A stretch of DNA of 64,000 nt from Glandiceps talaboti (Eukaryota > Hemichordata > Enteropneusta > Spengelidae), in the NCBI RefSeq assembly GCF_964340395.1, contig NC_135564.1, positions 12,962,391 to 13,026,390 of the forward strand, read 5' to 3'. Below the pieces are notes generated by a model. That model was given only the letters and a program-made list of their open reading frames with translations, ran no database searches and was not told where the DNA came from. The position numbers and the translations under genes were made by a program. This document shows, piece by piece, positions 28,201-36,207 of this stretch (position 1 is its first letter; each line of letters begins with the position of its first letter).

Positions 28201-29286
28201 GGATGCTATAAATGATTGTGGTACAAACAGAAAGCGCTTTACTTTGGTGTTATATGGGTTGTAAACTATTATACAGACTTTCTACTAATTTAAGACTGAG
28301 GGCTTACACAAATATAGTCTACTACATTACATAAACAATATTATGTTGAATCTGCCCCTCATTTCAGTTCAAAGTTGTTAATTTCTGATGGGTACAAGCT
28401 TCAAGGTAGTTTGACAAGGCTATAAATGCATGTATCTGAAAAGTGATGGTATTAGATGAGTAGTCAACCTGGTGAAAAATAGTGAATGTATGAGTTGACA
28501 TTTCACGATTGTATTAAACATGAAACTGAGGAAAAAATTCCACTTTTCTGCAAGTATAGACCTCCCCTACACCTGTTGTGTCCGGTGAAAATTGCCAAAA
28601 GATCTTACATATTATTCACTTTACAACCACAGCTATACTTTAGCTACTCATAACCCTTTAATATAAAGAGTTTGTGTTTCGTATTTAATCCGTTTTTCTG
28701 ATTTTCATAGTGAAGATGGTGTATTTATCATATTATCATTTCAAAAGGGGAAGGGGGGGGGTGACAAGTAACTTTGTTTATCATCGAACAACCTTACATG
28801 TAACCCTCTTTTTACAAGTGCTAACCCTAGGCCCTAACCCTAATGGCATTTGTACCATTGGCATTGGAAAATCTTATTCATTCGAACTTTGAAGGTAAAC
28901 ATGTAACGTTATTACTAGCTGGGTGGGCGTTCAACTGGAAGTCTGCACATAAATGGCATGTTATGTGAGGAAACTGAATCACTTGGCAAATTTTTGCGAA
29001 GGACCATCCTTCTTATTGCAGTCCCCTTTTCAATTTTGTTGTATCCATATCAAACACCGCAACATCACAGGGAACAAAATATCTGTTGACGTTTTAATAC
29101 TCCTGAACATAGTTCGTGAAAAAACTAATTTTCTAGAAAATATTTGGAAATTTCTTACCTAGCATTTTGAATTGTTGGTAGTGTTCTGGTGTATGATGAC
29201 TTATGCAAGGCTGAGACTAGTGGACGAAAGTTTTGTCCACGAAGTCTAGCTGCCAGCCTGCTACAGGATACCAAAACTGTCGCCAT
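6574..29286 (-). CDS. ACADL: Long-chain acyl-CoA dehydrogenase, mitochondrial (complete, nine coding exons)
   Basis: This flavoenzyme catalyses the first step of mitochondrial beta-oxidation, forming trans-2-enoyl-CoA and passing electrons to ETF. I read the coding exons on the minus strand as 29159-29286, 23632-23808, 22438-22575, 21133-21297, 14121-14187, 12555-12719, 10177-10392, 9016-9143 and 6574-6754. All introns are GT-AG and the phases fit, giving 454 aa; human ACADL has 430. The first exon (MATVLVSCSRLAARLRGQNF) is Arg/Ser-rich with no acids, a typical mitochondrial presequence. Family marks include LTDIGARRVLSEEHDMFRES, TEPGAGSD at 197-204 (FAD/substrate loop), SPAHGISLFLVE, LFFEDVRLPASALLG, FEETRNYVKQRKAFGKT, QLHGGWGYM and YGGSNEIMKELIAR near the C-terminus. 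A Glu at about residue 328 aligns with the catalytic base of LCAD-type enzymes. Similarity throughout is to ACADL rather than IVD or MCAD. No break is visible. The introns, up to 6.9 kb, are filled with repeats. Confidence 0.96.
6875..7120. repeat. MITE-like inverted-repeat element in ACADL intron 8
   Basis: The ends are inverted copies: ttatattatattatacca(g)tatattga on the left and tcaatatattggtataatataatag on the right. They are about 27 bp long with a 190-bp middle and no coding capacity. The element directly adjoins the hairpin at 7119-7237. Confidence 0.65.
7119..7237. repeat. Near-perfect hairpin element in ACADL intron 8
   Basis: The arms 'gcgataaaccacccctggg ... ggtatacca ... ttttgaccagtgaa' are mirrored by 'ttcactggtcaaaa ... 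tggtatacca ... cccagggggtggtttattgc'. The arms are about 50 bp and the loop is AT-rich. It is a small foldback MITE. Confidence 0.75.
7243..7711 (+). repeat. Degenerate ttttgacctttcactt repeats ending in an (AAT)n tail; probable LINE 3' UTR
   Basis: Many diverged copies of a motif like ttttgacctttcactttctg are followed by 'ttttgatggcctgaaataaa' and (taa)n. That tail is typical of CR1/L2-like LINE 3' ends. No reverse-transcriptase frame remains, so the class assignment is tentative. Confidence 0.45.
7735..8165. repeat. About five tandem units of ~80 bp in ACADL intron 8
   Basis: The units share 'aacaaaacactggtaggga', 'accctggtaaaatggctgag' and 'aactcaggtagattttacct'. A related single unit lies near 10830-10985. 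Confidence 0.7.
8716..8937. repeat. Compound microsatellite (TATG)n / (TACG)n / (GT)n
   Basis: A tatg/tacg tetranucleotide array at about 8716-8850 is followed by an uninterrupted GT tract at about 8864-8936. The His-Thr and Met-Cys-Val open frames across it are artefacts. Confidence 0.95.
9936..10120 (+). repeat. ~185-bp block duplicated on the other side of ACADL exon 7 (copy 1)
   Basis: It shares with 11378-11560 the segments ggatacacaaaattatcct, cttagaagcctgataa, tacagtcacatatacaatcc and attagttttacaggagat in the same order and orientation. The two copies sit in the introns flanking exon 7. Confidence 0.75.
10433..10740. repeat. 308-bp MITE with TAGCCCC(C)ATCTACA termini
   Basis: The left end tagccccatctaca is the inverse of the right end tgtagatgggggcta. 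Inner inverted motifs (cctacctgaggtagga ... tcctacctcaggga) and repeated gatcctg/aaacg(c)atcctg blocks are also present. It is non-coding and lies in ACADL intron 6 immediately 5' of exon 7. Confidence 0.75.
11010..11375. repeat. MITE family 1, copy b
   Basis: The long arm (caagccaagtttaacac, tcacaacaacatgtgtctac, attctccaatatttatcttc) is followed by the hairpin (atgtcttatgggttttgtc ... aaggccccttaggtcatg). The copy ends at aattattatattggggaataat. It lies in ACADL intron 6. Confidence 0.7.
11378..11560 (+). repeat. ~185-bp block duplicated on the other side of ACADL exon 7 (copy 2)
   Basis: Diverged copy of 9936-10120 (see that entry). It immediately follows the MITE at 11010-11375. Confidence 0.75.
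12076..12411. repeat. MITE family 2, copy 1 (~335 bp)
   Basis: The termini aaagaattgtttctggtc and gaccagaaacaattcttt are perfect inverted repeats. The same element, in inverse orientation, lies at 19704-20025. Shared interior segments include ctatttatggcagtt, ttcactgaagtaggga and ggatctgc(g/a)ga. It is non-coding and lies in ACADL intron 6. Confidence 0.85.
12829..12868. repeat. (TG)n microsatellite
   Basis: An uninterrupted TG tract of about 20 units in ACADL intron 5, followed by TG-rich degenerate sequence to about 12960. Confidence 0.9.
13278..13303. repeat. Poly-C run
   Basis: About 26 consecutive C residues in ACADL intron 5. Length may be uncertain because homopolymers are prone to error. 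Confidence 0.85.
14335..15525. repeat. ~51-bp minisatellite, about 20 units, in ACADL intron 4
   Basis: The consensus runs 'acaacctataacacccaagt', then 'aaagtgattccactgtgtgc', then 'cacacttattt'. About twenty units run from near 14495 to 15500 with small length variation. The flanks (caatcattttatagtattcat before it, cacaatcgtagcattcatat after it) match parts of the foldback element at 28050-28262. The array therefore looks like an expansion of a subrepeat within such an element. Confidence 0.85.
16900..17780 (+). mobile_element. Decayed CR1/L2-like LINE 3' region
   Basis: Broken frames on the plus strand still show the typical C-terminal reverse-transcriptase blocks. These read LVQNTAARLITKTRKY near 16925, a HWLPI-like stretch near 17003 and FSNAAAVLWNSLPLDIRQ near 17200, ending KTHLFRKAFF near 17310. 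Several frame changes and a lost start show that it is old. A degenerate array of 'aagtgactcttttattat' (17320-17690) follows, then a tail with 'ggtgctttacaagtgctatt'. It lies in ACADL intron 4. Confidence 0.75.
18810..18920. repeat. Short hairpin element
   Basis: The arms ggtatttgcacaagtgctg and cagcacatgtgcaaatacc are inverted copies separated by about 70 bp, in ACADL intron 4. It is probably a small MITE remnant. Confidence 0.5.
19704..20025. repeat. MITE family 2, copy 2
   Basis: It has the same termini and interior as 12076-12411 but lies in the opposite orientation, in ACADL intron 4. Divergence between the copies is moderate. Confidence 0.85.
20689..21104. repeat. MITE family 3, copy 1 (~415 bp)
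   Basis: The left end gggacaatcacacaatatca and the right end gtgcaaaattgtgcgatcat are inverted relatives, followed inward by agctcaataaa(t/c)gaacttc. A second copy lies at 43190-43564. The right end is about 30 bp from ACADL exon 4. Confidence 0.75.
21590..21925. repeat. MITE family 1, copy c
   Basis: The long arm (ctgagccaagttgaac, gtcacaacaacgtgtgtcta, tattctccaatatttttctt) leads to the hairpin (gtgacctaagggttgtcact ... gacaaccattaggtcactcg) and the terminal gggaataacat. It lies in ACADL intron 3. Confidence 0.75.
22151..22258. repeat. (GAC)n/(GAT)n trinucleotide array
   Basis: About 36 GAC, GAT or GGC triplets in ACADL intron 3. The poly-Arg/poly-His frame on the minus strand is an artefact of it. 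Confidence 0.95.
23145..23452. repeat. MITE family 1, copy d (inverse orientation)
   Basis: The hairpin part comes first (ccaaggaaaatacaagtgacc ... cttaggtcacgagtattttc), then the long arm (gtgatgtagacacatgttgt, ttgttcaacgtggctcaagc). It lies in ACADL intron 2. Confidence 0.7.
24600..24948 (-). repeat. Dispersed metazoan-type repeat with (AAT)n tail (SINE/LINE-end-like)
   Basis: An (ataataa)n tail at 24613-24628 borders a body containing caaagtgctttacaatta, ctccctggggagca, caattatacagctgggt, cttgcccaagga and taggttccatgccgaccatg. Blocks of this kind recur in many invertebrate dispersed repeats. I cannot name the family. Confidence 0.55.
24949..25399. repeat. ~450-bp inverted-repeat element, termini AGCTGCAATAAT
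   Basis: The left end agctgcaataattgtagcg...ttgtgattttgaggg is answered by the right end ...acccaaaatcacaacaaac...attgcagct. The terminal inverted repeats are about 60 bp, including the ccttctgtttttgtg block. A partial relative starts near 59416. It is non-coding and lies in ACADL intron 1. Confidence 0.7.
25984..26125. repeat. 142-bp foldback MITE
   Basis: The arms ggccacaggcactcgaatca...tacagat... and its inverse (aatcatacagattgatttg...gcctgtgg) are about 55 bp each around the centre ggtaaataagacaataagtt. It lies in ACADL intron 1. Confidence 0.8.
26273..26395 (+). repeat. Two 46-bp tandem units of a dispersed repeat
   Basis: Units tagtct(t/c)g...acag/cggtat(c/t)gtta(c/t)gatt followed by tacacctccactcac are repeated twice, followed by catccagactaccctg. 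A reverse relative lies at 60283-60357. Confidence 0.6.
27490..27682. repeat. Two tandem copies of a ~95-bp unit
   Basis: Shared blocks in the same order are tgattcatattct, gacaaatatggc and cggtcaatatcac, then gtaatgaaacaaagtg. It lies in ACADL intron 1. Confidence 0.75.
28050..28262. repeat. Foldback element related to the 51-bp minisatellite
   Basis: The arms tttatagcattcatatcaag...taaaagtatactgtt and aacagtatacttttac...cttgatatggatgctataaa are inverted, with a central 'ttgcaagcctagcatgtggc'. The right flank, read in reverse, is acaacccatataacaccaaag-taaag, which is one unit of the array at 14335-15525. Confidence 0.75.
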
Positions 29287-30004
29287 GATGAGTGAGAAAC
29301 TACATGAACTAACCTCGTTTTAATCGTCACCGATTGAGGGCGTATGTTCCTTGACAAGTGGATCTTGGCAGGGACCTTGGATCCATGGATTACAACGAAA
29401 ATGTAACGCTTATACACACGAGGTGGAGTCTACACGTACATAGTGCATTGTATTTTATGGTAGATCATGCCGAAAAAGCATTGTTCTTTTTCTGAAAGTA
29501 TCATTTGGCGTCGCAGATTATTCTTTGTCACCCTTTTTTTTTATTAGTAGGCTATAGTATAAGCCTTAAATATAGTCTGTGAAAATGAGTGCGAAAGATA
29601 TGGTCAGAAAAGAAAAAAAATGGGTATTTATTTTGCTTTTTACTCACATGGCGTGCCATTTTGTTCCGCGTCTGTATCATATGTGATATTTTTTTCTTGC
29701 TCTGTTTTATGTGTTGATATTGTTTCCGGAGTACTCGGAGAAATTTTAGACAGGATTGTGCGACCCAGGTTCCAAACATCTACCCATTTTATTTCGGCGA
29801 AAAACGGACCCATATATATATATATAACATTATAAAAAGGAACACATAAACAAGGCAGACCCATGATATTTAGTAAGGATATTTTTGCCGTTGGGGGCGC
29901 TATATATCACCCCATCTTGTCAGTACGCACTCATTAAAAGTAACATTGACAGTCGAATTTAGAGAGATTTCTTTACAAATAGATGTGGCCTCTCTAAAGA
30001 GAAA

Positions 30005-30295
30005 TATGAAATCTCACATTTAGCTCTAACCTTTACTTGGCGAAACTACTGAGTACAATTTATGAAATCTCACATTTAGCCCTAACCTTTACTTGGCGAA
30101 ACTACTGAGTACAATTTATGAAATCTCACATTTAGCTCTAAGTTATACTTGGTAAAACTGCTGAGTACAAAATTTATGAAATCTCACATTTAGCTCTAAC
30201 CTATACTTGGCGATACTACTGAGTACAATTTATGAAATCTGACATTTAGCCCTAACCTATACTTAGCGAAACTGCTGAGTACACTTAAGGTAAAT
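30005..30295. repeat. Five tandem ~59-bp units upstream of ACADL
   Basis: The unit tatgaaatctcacatttagc...ctaacc(t)ttacttggcgaaa...ctgagtacaattta is repeated five times with a few changes. It lies 0.7-1.0 kb 5' of the ACADL start and 0.3 kb 3' of the first thioesterase-like gene. Confidence 0.85.
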
Positions 30296-30320
30296 CTACA
30301 CATGTTGACTACATACTAGT

Positions 30321-30425
30321 CTGTAAGGTACGCCGTGACGGTGCGCCCTCAACCATCGGCCAACCCCTAACACTGTGTGAGAGGAGGCCGGTGAGGGCGA
30401 AACGTCACGACGTATCTTACAGTCT
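30321..30425. repeat. ~105-bp foldback with imperfect arms
   Basis: The left arm tgtaaggtacgccgtgacgg...gcgccctcaac is the imperfect inverse of the right arm ggtgagggcgaaacgtcacg...gtatcttaca. The right arm recurs in inverse at 36025-36072, next to the hammerhead ribozyme. Confidence 0.7.
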
Positions 30426-30491
30426 AACTACATACTAATTCGACAAAATAATAAGTGTCCAAAATTAAATCTTTCTCCAACTTATCAACTC

Positions 30492-30497
30492 TTTATT
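30492..30497 (-). promoter_or_regulatory. Polyadenylation signal AATAAA for thioesterase-like gene A
   Basis: The minus strand reads AATAAA about 117 bases after the stop codon of gene A, a normal spacing for a cleavage/polyadenylation signal. Confidence 0.6.
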
Positions 30498-30613
30498 GAA
30501 AAAAGGACACAATTTCATTCTGGTTGTTATAATAATGAGCTTTTAATACTGCCAAGTATATCACAGTATCAGAAACAAAAATACCACGAGTTCACAATTG
30601 ACTGTCGCTATAG

Positions 30614-31625
30614 TTACAACTTTGATTTCTCACCATCTGGTTCAAAGAACACCATAGAACAGTAAAATATATCTTTATTACCCTTCGACATCACTGAGTT
30701 TATCATATTTGGGGATTTGACATCTTTCCATGATGTCACTGTAACATGATCTCCGACTTTAGATTCCCCAGCGTATGTGACAGAGAGTCCAGTGATTGGA
30801 GAATGCACAATATCTTGATTCTTGAAGTGAGTATTTTCATCCATTGCTGCCATAATTACGTTGTCATGACAATGACGGATGTAGTGGGCTTGATTGGTGT
30901 GCTTATTGTAGTCCATGTCGCTCGGAGGGAGTGTTAAAGAGCGTGTGTATGAATGTTCTGGTGGTTTCCCAGGTGAAATTGCATATTGGGGACGTGGAAG
31001 GCTTTTGTAGCGTTGCATTTCACGCACGACGTCATCTGGGAAGGGAACTGGGCGTTTAGAAGCCGTATCGACAAATACTGATTGCACTAAGGCGGTTGCC
31101 AAAATTTCCTTCCTATCACCAATCCACATCTCCAGGAGGTATCCCAACGAAGTGTTCCCAAGGTGACAAATTTTGAAACTGCACGTGACAGAAGATTGCA
31201 GATTGACTGCATCATAAGTGTCGTGATTGATGGTGAACTTCTGAGTTTTCTGATAGAGGGCGTACTTTCGACGAAGGAGTAGCTCAAACAACTTCTCTGA
31301 AGACGGAAGATATCCAAAGGCATGGAATCTTGTTGTCTGGAAAATGACAGCGATTTTCCATACGTTTAATTTACCTGAAAAAAGGCAAAACGTTTCTAAC
31401 ATTACTTAACTTTACTTTTGGGTCAAACAGTAAAACAATATGTAATTTCCTACGACCAAAGAGCTGTAGGTGAAAGTACTGTCAGCGACATGTATAAAAT
31501 TATAAGTCAAGTTTTTGGTCCACTTTGAGGGAAATATTACACATCAATAGATAGGGCAACAATAGATAGTTTGGTGGTTTAATATTATGTACTGATGAGC
31601 AGGCGGACTGATAAATGGAGAAAAA

Positions 31626-31722
<97 letters not shown>

Positions 31723-32132
31723 GACATATACTTAGAATACGCAGATAACGGCAAACACATACGTACGTACGTACGTACGTACGTACGTACAGACACACAT
31801 ACATACATCCACACACACACACACACATCCACACACACACATACACACACACATACATACATACATACATACATACATACATACATACATACATACATAC
31901 ATACATACATACATACATACATACATACATACATACATACATACATACATACATACATACATACATACATACATACATACATACATACATACATACATAC
32001 ATACGTATGTACACTGTTCAAGTATATATTGCTCATAAGAATCTTACCATTACTGTCAAAGTTGTCAAGCAATGAGATATCTCCGAATGTAACAAACACC
32101 TCGCCAGTGTCTTCCGATACCTCGATCTTCAT
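30614..32132 (-). CDS. Acyl-ACP thioesterase-like double-hotdog protein, paralogue A
   Basis: Predicted acyl-thioester hydrolase of the hotdog-fold superfamily, probably cytosolic because no signal or membrane segment is seen. The coding exons 32048-32132 and 30614-31374 join in phase 1 (gg|gtaag ... ttttcag|gt) to give 281 aa. The N-terminal hotdog runs through residues 20-140 and includes CHLGNTSLGYLLEMWIG and VFVDTASKRPVPFPDDV, a pattern typical of 4HBT/FatA-type domains. The second hotdog, about 170-275, carries PPSDMDYNKHTNQAHYIRHC. There D183, N185 and H187 form the D-x-N-x-H motif, which in plant FatA/FatB thioesterases is catalytic. Its substrate is unknown, since animals mostly keep ACP inside fatty acid synthase. 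It is the first of five co-oriented paralogues. The 673-bp intron is mostly microsatellite. A polyadenylation signal follows the stop. The family assignment rests on motif recognition, not on a database search. Confidence 0.82.
31629..32004. repeat. Compound microsatellite (GACA)n-(CGTA)n-(CA)n-(ATAC)n in the intron of gene A
   Basis: GACA repeats run from 31629 to 31722, CGTA repeats at about 31760-31790, then CA-rich sequence and ATAC repeats from about 31848 to 32004. Long Met-Tyr-Val-Cys and Asp-Arg-Gln-Thr open frames over it are artefacts that happen to join the first exon of gene A. Confidence 0.95.
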
Positions 32133-33173
32133 CTTTTATGTCCTTAGCAAAACTTGGATGAAGAAATAATTATGATTATGTTTGTTGGTAACTAGATATT
32201 GTCAACCCTGTTTAGGAATAACACTAGTAGATGCCCTACAACTAATTGGTCACATATATTGGTGCGAACTTTGCACCGGGGGTATGTACTCGCATGCAAA
32301 CATAAAGTTCGCATAACCTGGCTGTAACCTTTGGAATAGATCCAGTGGTAATCACTGGCATTATTTACAAAAAACTTTGAAACGTCATAAAAACCCTGAA
32401 CATTTCCCTATAAGTCCCGGCAAAGTCTCCTTGACATCAACGAACATAATTTCTACTTGTATTTCCGTTATAAAGGAATTTGTCGATTTTAAAGACGACG
32501 TTAACTGACGATGAAGGAATAAGTCACTCAAATAAATTTCCTTTGTCTATCATAGTTGCACCCTTTCATCAAGGCGGACAAACATCATATCATATATTAA
32601 ATGTACATTGAATTTGTATACATGACATGTATAACAGACACTTAAAGATAAGGAGCATCGCGATGAGTTAAACAATTATCCCTTTGCGAGATCCTATAGT
32701 AGTACCATTGGTAACTAAATGTACTGCTATTATCTGAAATGTCATCTCGTCAGCTAGCCCTGCTTGTATATGCACGGCAAGTATGGGACCACGTGACTCG
32801 GATTCTGGACTAACAGCCCTACAAGGAGGGCTACTCGTTCACCTACCTATCTAACCAAATGTTGATCAGTCCACCAATCAGTTACAAATGACCAATCAAC
32901 AACCATCAACCAACCAACCAACCAACCAACCAACCAACCAACCAACCAACCAACCAACCAAACTACCTACCTCCAACCAACCAACCGACCTGCCAACCAA
33001 CCAACCAACCAACCAACCAACCAACCAACCAACCAACCAACCAACTGACCAACCTACCAACCAACCGACCAACCAACCAACCAACCAATCAATCCATCTC
33101 CCCTAATACATCCATGGTCAATCACAGTCAAACGATAATGGCGCACACTTGCCTTAACAAACAAACAAACAAA

Positions 33174-33218
<45 letters not shown>

Positions 33219-33853
33219 AAACGAACGAGGAAACAAATACGTAACTGATATCTATAAAATGAGTATCATCCAGGTGACCAGTGCAACCAACCAACCAACC
33301 AACCAACCAACCAACCAACCAGTTAACTAACTCGTTACCACAACAATAAGTACACGAATAGGAGAGAGAGTACACTATTGTTGTGGTACACTAATAAACC
33401 AATCACCAAAAAATCGTATTTTCTTATATCTGGCTGTCTCGTCATTATGAAGCCTGTGTAATTCACCCATTTAACGTAGACCATTATCTGTAATAGCTGT
33501 TAGTTTCAGTGTGCTCAGAATATTGGAAAGCACCCCCCCCCCCCCATGATACCCACTGCCATAATTGTAACTTCTAAGACCCGCAAGTATAACTTAGTAT
33601 ATAACGCTTGTAATAGAGTCGCGCGCAGCAAAAATATCTTCCCAAATATCTTTCCCCTAAATCGCACGTAACATAGGTGGATACAATAATGCAACAACGC
33701 AAAGTCTTTGATTGTGACAATAACTTTATATCCTACACAGTGCAGCACATTCATGTTCTATCGAAACATTTTTGCTACTTTTACCATAGATGGTTTTAAG
33801 TTTTACCACAAACTTATATAATAGATGAAATTCTGTGAATATCACGATTTTTC
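32133..33853. other. Intergenic A-B interval; microsatellites only
   Basis: This interval holds a (CCAA)n array at about 32908-33095, an (AAAC)n/(CA)n tract at about 33158-33212, a second (CCAA)n at 33287-33320 and a poly-C run at about 33532-33545. The promoter of gene A should lie at the left edge, but no TATA box or other element is clear. No additional gene is seen. Confidence 0.7.
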
Positions 33854-34810
33854 TCAGAGTTTTGATTGAACGTGAGATTCATCGAATACCATCGAGCAAT
33901 ACACAATGTCTTGGTCATCTTTTGTTATAACAGAGTGGAGAATATTTGGCGATGCGTCATCTTGCCATGACGTCACCGACAAATCATCTCCAGATCTTGC
34001 GTCACCAGAATATGTTACAGACAATTCAGTGATGAAGTATCGAGCGATGTCCTTCGTGAAGAGAGAAAATGCACCATCCATTGTAGCCATGGCGACGTTA
34101 TCTAAACAATAACGGATGTACTGAGCTTGGTCTGCGTGTCTGTCTAAATTAATGTCGCTTGGCATCACCTTCCGTACGAACTTGAACGACCACCCTCGCG
34201 AATTTCCGGCAACACTCGGAGTATTTTCGGCAATAGTCGGATAGTCCGGCCGTGGAAGCGAGCGATAATGACCCAGTTCTTCCAGTACATCCTCTGGGAA
34301 CGACGCGGAACGTTTCAAACCCATATCAACAAATACATTTTGTGTCAAGCACGTTGCCATGATTTCATCGGAAGTGTCAATTTTTAGTTCGCTTATTGAT
34401 CCCAGCGAAGTTGTTCCAAGATGACAGATTTTTGTCCGACATGTCACGGAAGAACTGGCATTCAAATCTTGATAGAGGTCGCTATTTATCATAATCTTCT
34501 GAGTTTTAAAATGTAGGCCATACTTGCCAGTTACTAAACAACCAGCGAGTTTCTCGATTCGCGGAAGCGAAAAGAAGCAATGATACATTGCCGAGCGAAA
34601 AATGTAAGCGATCTTCCACACAGCTATTTTACCTGTCAATGAAAAATAATGGAGTAGGACAAATTCTAAGAAAGGTCATTTCTATATGAAGAGATGACAT
34701 CTTTGTGGACAGAAGAAATGTTTGATGTCAAGATATCATCTTCAAAAAGACTCCAAGGAAAGCGATGGATGGATGGATGGATGGATGGATATCGATGGAT
34801 GGATGGATAA

Positions 34811-34849
<39 letters not shown>

Positions 34850-35243
34850 ACGGAGAGAGAGGGAGGGAGAGAAAGAGAGGGGAAGGGAGGGAGAGAGGGG
34901 GGTTGGGGGAAGAGAGAGGGGGTGAGAGGTACACAATATATAGTGGGGCATTTTATTATCTCTAATAGTATGCACACTGAACTACATATCTTTTTTAGTT
35001 AATATCAAAATTCCTTTTCTCACTATAACGTGTACAGTCGCACGGAGTCATTTAGAAACGAAGTCCAACTTGTACAACTGTGTAAAGGGACCTATGACAC
35101 ACAATGTTTACCTTAGTAAAAACTAATCCTCTAGATTGTACTCGGTAACTCATCCTACCTGTTCTATCAAAGTTGTCCATCAAAGCAAGATCCTCAAACG
35201 TGGCGTAGGCTTCGTCACTCTCTTCCAACATTCCCACTTTCAT
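33854..35243 (-). CDS. Acyl-ACP thioesterase-like double-hotdog protein, paralogue B
   Basis: The coding exons 35159-35243 (85 bp) and 33854-34632 join in phase 1 at the same position as in gene A, giving 287 aa. Gene A is the closest relative: DNFDRTGKIAVWKIAYIF matches DNFDSNGKLNVWKIAVIF, and CHLGTTSLG matches CHLGNTSLG. The first hotdog ends with NVFVDMGLKRSASFPEDVLE. The second contains PSDINLDRHADQAQYIRYC. At the catalytic motif the other paralogues have D-x-N-x-H, whereas B has N190-x-D192-x-H194, an exchange of the two polar residues. The frame is fully open and the splice sites are good, so it is probably expressed. It could be a catalytically altered or inactive lipid-binding member. 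The intron carries (GGAT)n and (GACA)n arrays. The start is the first ATG, with no upstream in-frame alternative of note. Confidence 0.82.
34763..34923. repeat. (GGAT)n-(GACA)n microsatellite and GA-rich tract in the intron of gene B
   Basis: GGAT repeats (34763-34808) are followed by GACA repeats (34814-34850) and purine-rich GA/GGGA sequence to 34923. The GACA array has the same strand sense as the one in the intron of gene A. Confidence 0.95.
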
Positions 35244-36017
35244 ATTTAACGTTTATGTATACAAACTACTGGAGATGATAAAGGAAGGTGTGTGATTTGC
35301 TTCGCAGACAAATCAAAATACAGTGTTCTTGCAGCTAGGGCGAAGGTCAACAAGTATGCAAAAATTCAAAGTTCAATTTGTAATCATGCGATGGTAAAGC
35401 TTGGGGTCACCGCATGTTATGCCTCATTCGGTGATAACGTAGCATTGTTTCCTCTTCTTATGGTAGCATATAAACTATCCCATGTTAAAATTGTTATATT
35501 TTACACTGTCATAAAACAGATGGAGAATTCAACATTTTGATTGGTTCATAATTGTATATGCTTAGTAGACTGAATAACACCAATGAGTAATCTGTAAAAT
35601 GAGACACAGTTCTTGGACTACATGTATTTTGATTTTAATATCTATTATATGTCGGATGCCTTCATTTTTTTCCTCCTAAATTATAACCGAATGTGATCAA
35701 CTTGTAATGGGTTATCAACCGCAATGTCAAACTCGTTGTCAATGCATATGTTGAGTAGTTTAAAACTTGTTACATCACGGTTCTCGTGTTGATCCCATTT
35801 TATCGAGGGAAAATGGCGTCATTTCTACCAAAATTATTTTTTATCTAAACTTTGAACATAAAATTTCACTCAACAGTATCGAAGTCTTTACGAAAGTCGA
35901 AAAAAAATACAGTACATAAAAGCAACATCTTAGTGTTTAGCAAATTAATTGGCTTGCAATTTTCGAGGGATGTTCTGTCATCCTTTTTATGAATGAGACG
36001 AAGAGAGGCATTTTGCT
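35244..36017. other. 5' region of gene B; nothing recognised
   Basis: Unique-looking sequence with short open frames lacking any domain signal. It presumably holds the promoter and 5' UTR of gene B. A candidate acceptor, atctccag, lies about 25 bases 5' of the ATG on the minus strand and hints at a non-coding first exon. Confidence 0.45.
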
Positions 36018-36024
36018 GAGTAGT

Positions 36025-36072
36025 AGACTGTAAGATACGTCGTGACGTTTCGCCCTCACCGGCCTCCTCTCA
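36025..36072 (-). repeat. Arm shared with the 30.3-30.4 kb foldback
   Basis: It reads gtaagatacgtcgtgacg then tttcgccctcaccggcctcc and matches in inverse the right arm at about 30375-30420. It directly precedes the hammerhead ribozyme. Confidence 0.7.
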
Positions 36073-36132
36073 CTCTGAGTTGTCTGATGATCGCACTATG
36101 CGTGAAACTCCGAGTTACAACCAAGAAAGAGT
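36072..36132 (+). ncRNA. Type I hammerhead self-cleaving ribozyme (Penelope/retrozyme type)
   Basis: The conserved core is complete: CTGATGA at 36084-36090 and GAAA at 36104-36107. Stem I pairs GTTGT (36079-36083) with ACAAC (36117-36121), and an outer ACTC (36072-36075) with GAGT (36129-36132) across an internal loop. Stem II is CGCA/TGCG with loop CTA, closed next to the core by a T-T mismatch. Stem III is the minimal three-base-pair form, ACT/AGT with loop CCG. The site after GTT (36114-36116) is a permitted NUH cleavage site. A minimal stem III with a long stem I is the signature of hammerheads in Penelope-like elements and animal retrozymes. A poly-(TA) tail follows at 36209. The U-U mismatch may lower activity. 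Confidence 0.8.
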
Positions 36133-36207
36133 TCCAGTACTACCAAAACTATTACGCTCTGCCACTGCGGTATAGAGCACTGTCTTAGCAGATTGATACT
36201 CACCGAG

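Noticed and set aside
30375-30415. ggtgagggcgaaacgtcac looked like the second half of a hammerhead
   Set aside because: No CTGANGA core lies at the right distance on either strand, and no stem III can form before the GTC.
31500-32132. 210-aa frame rich in Cys-Met-Tyr-Val starting with the gene A N-terminus
   Set aside because: After residue 28 it reads through a good donor site into intronic (ATAC)n and (GACA)n microsatellites.
32888-33106. Asn-Gln-Pro-Thr repeat protein
   Set aside because: It is simply the (CCAA)n microsatellite in translation; both strands and all frames are open for the same reason.
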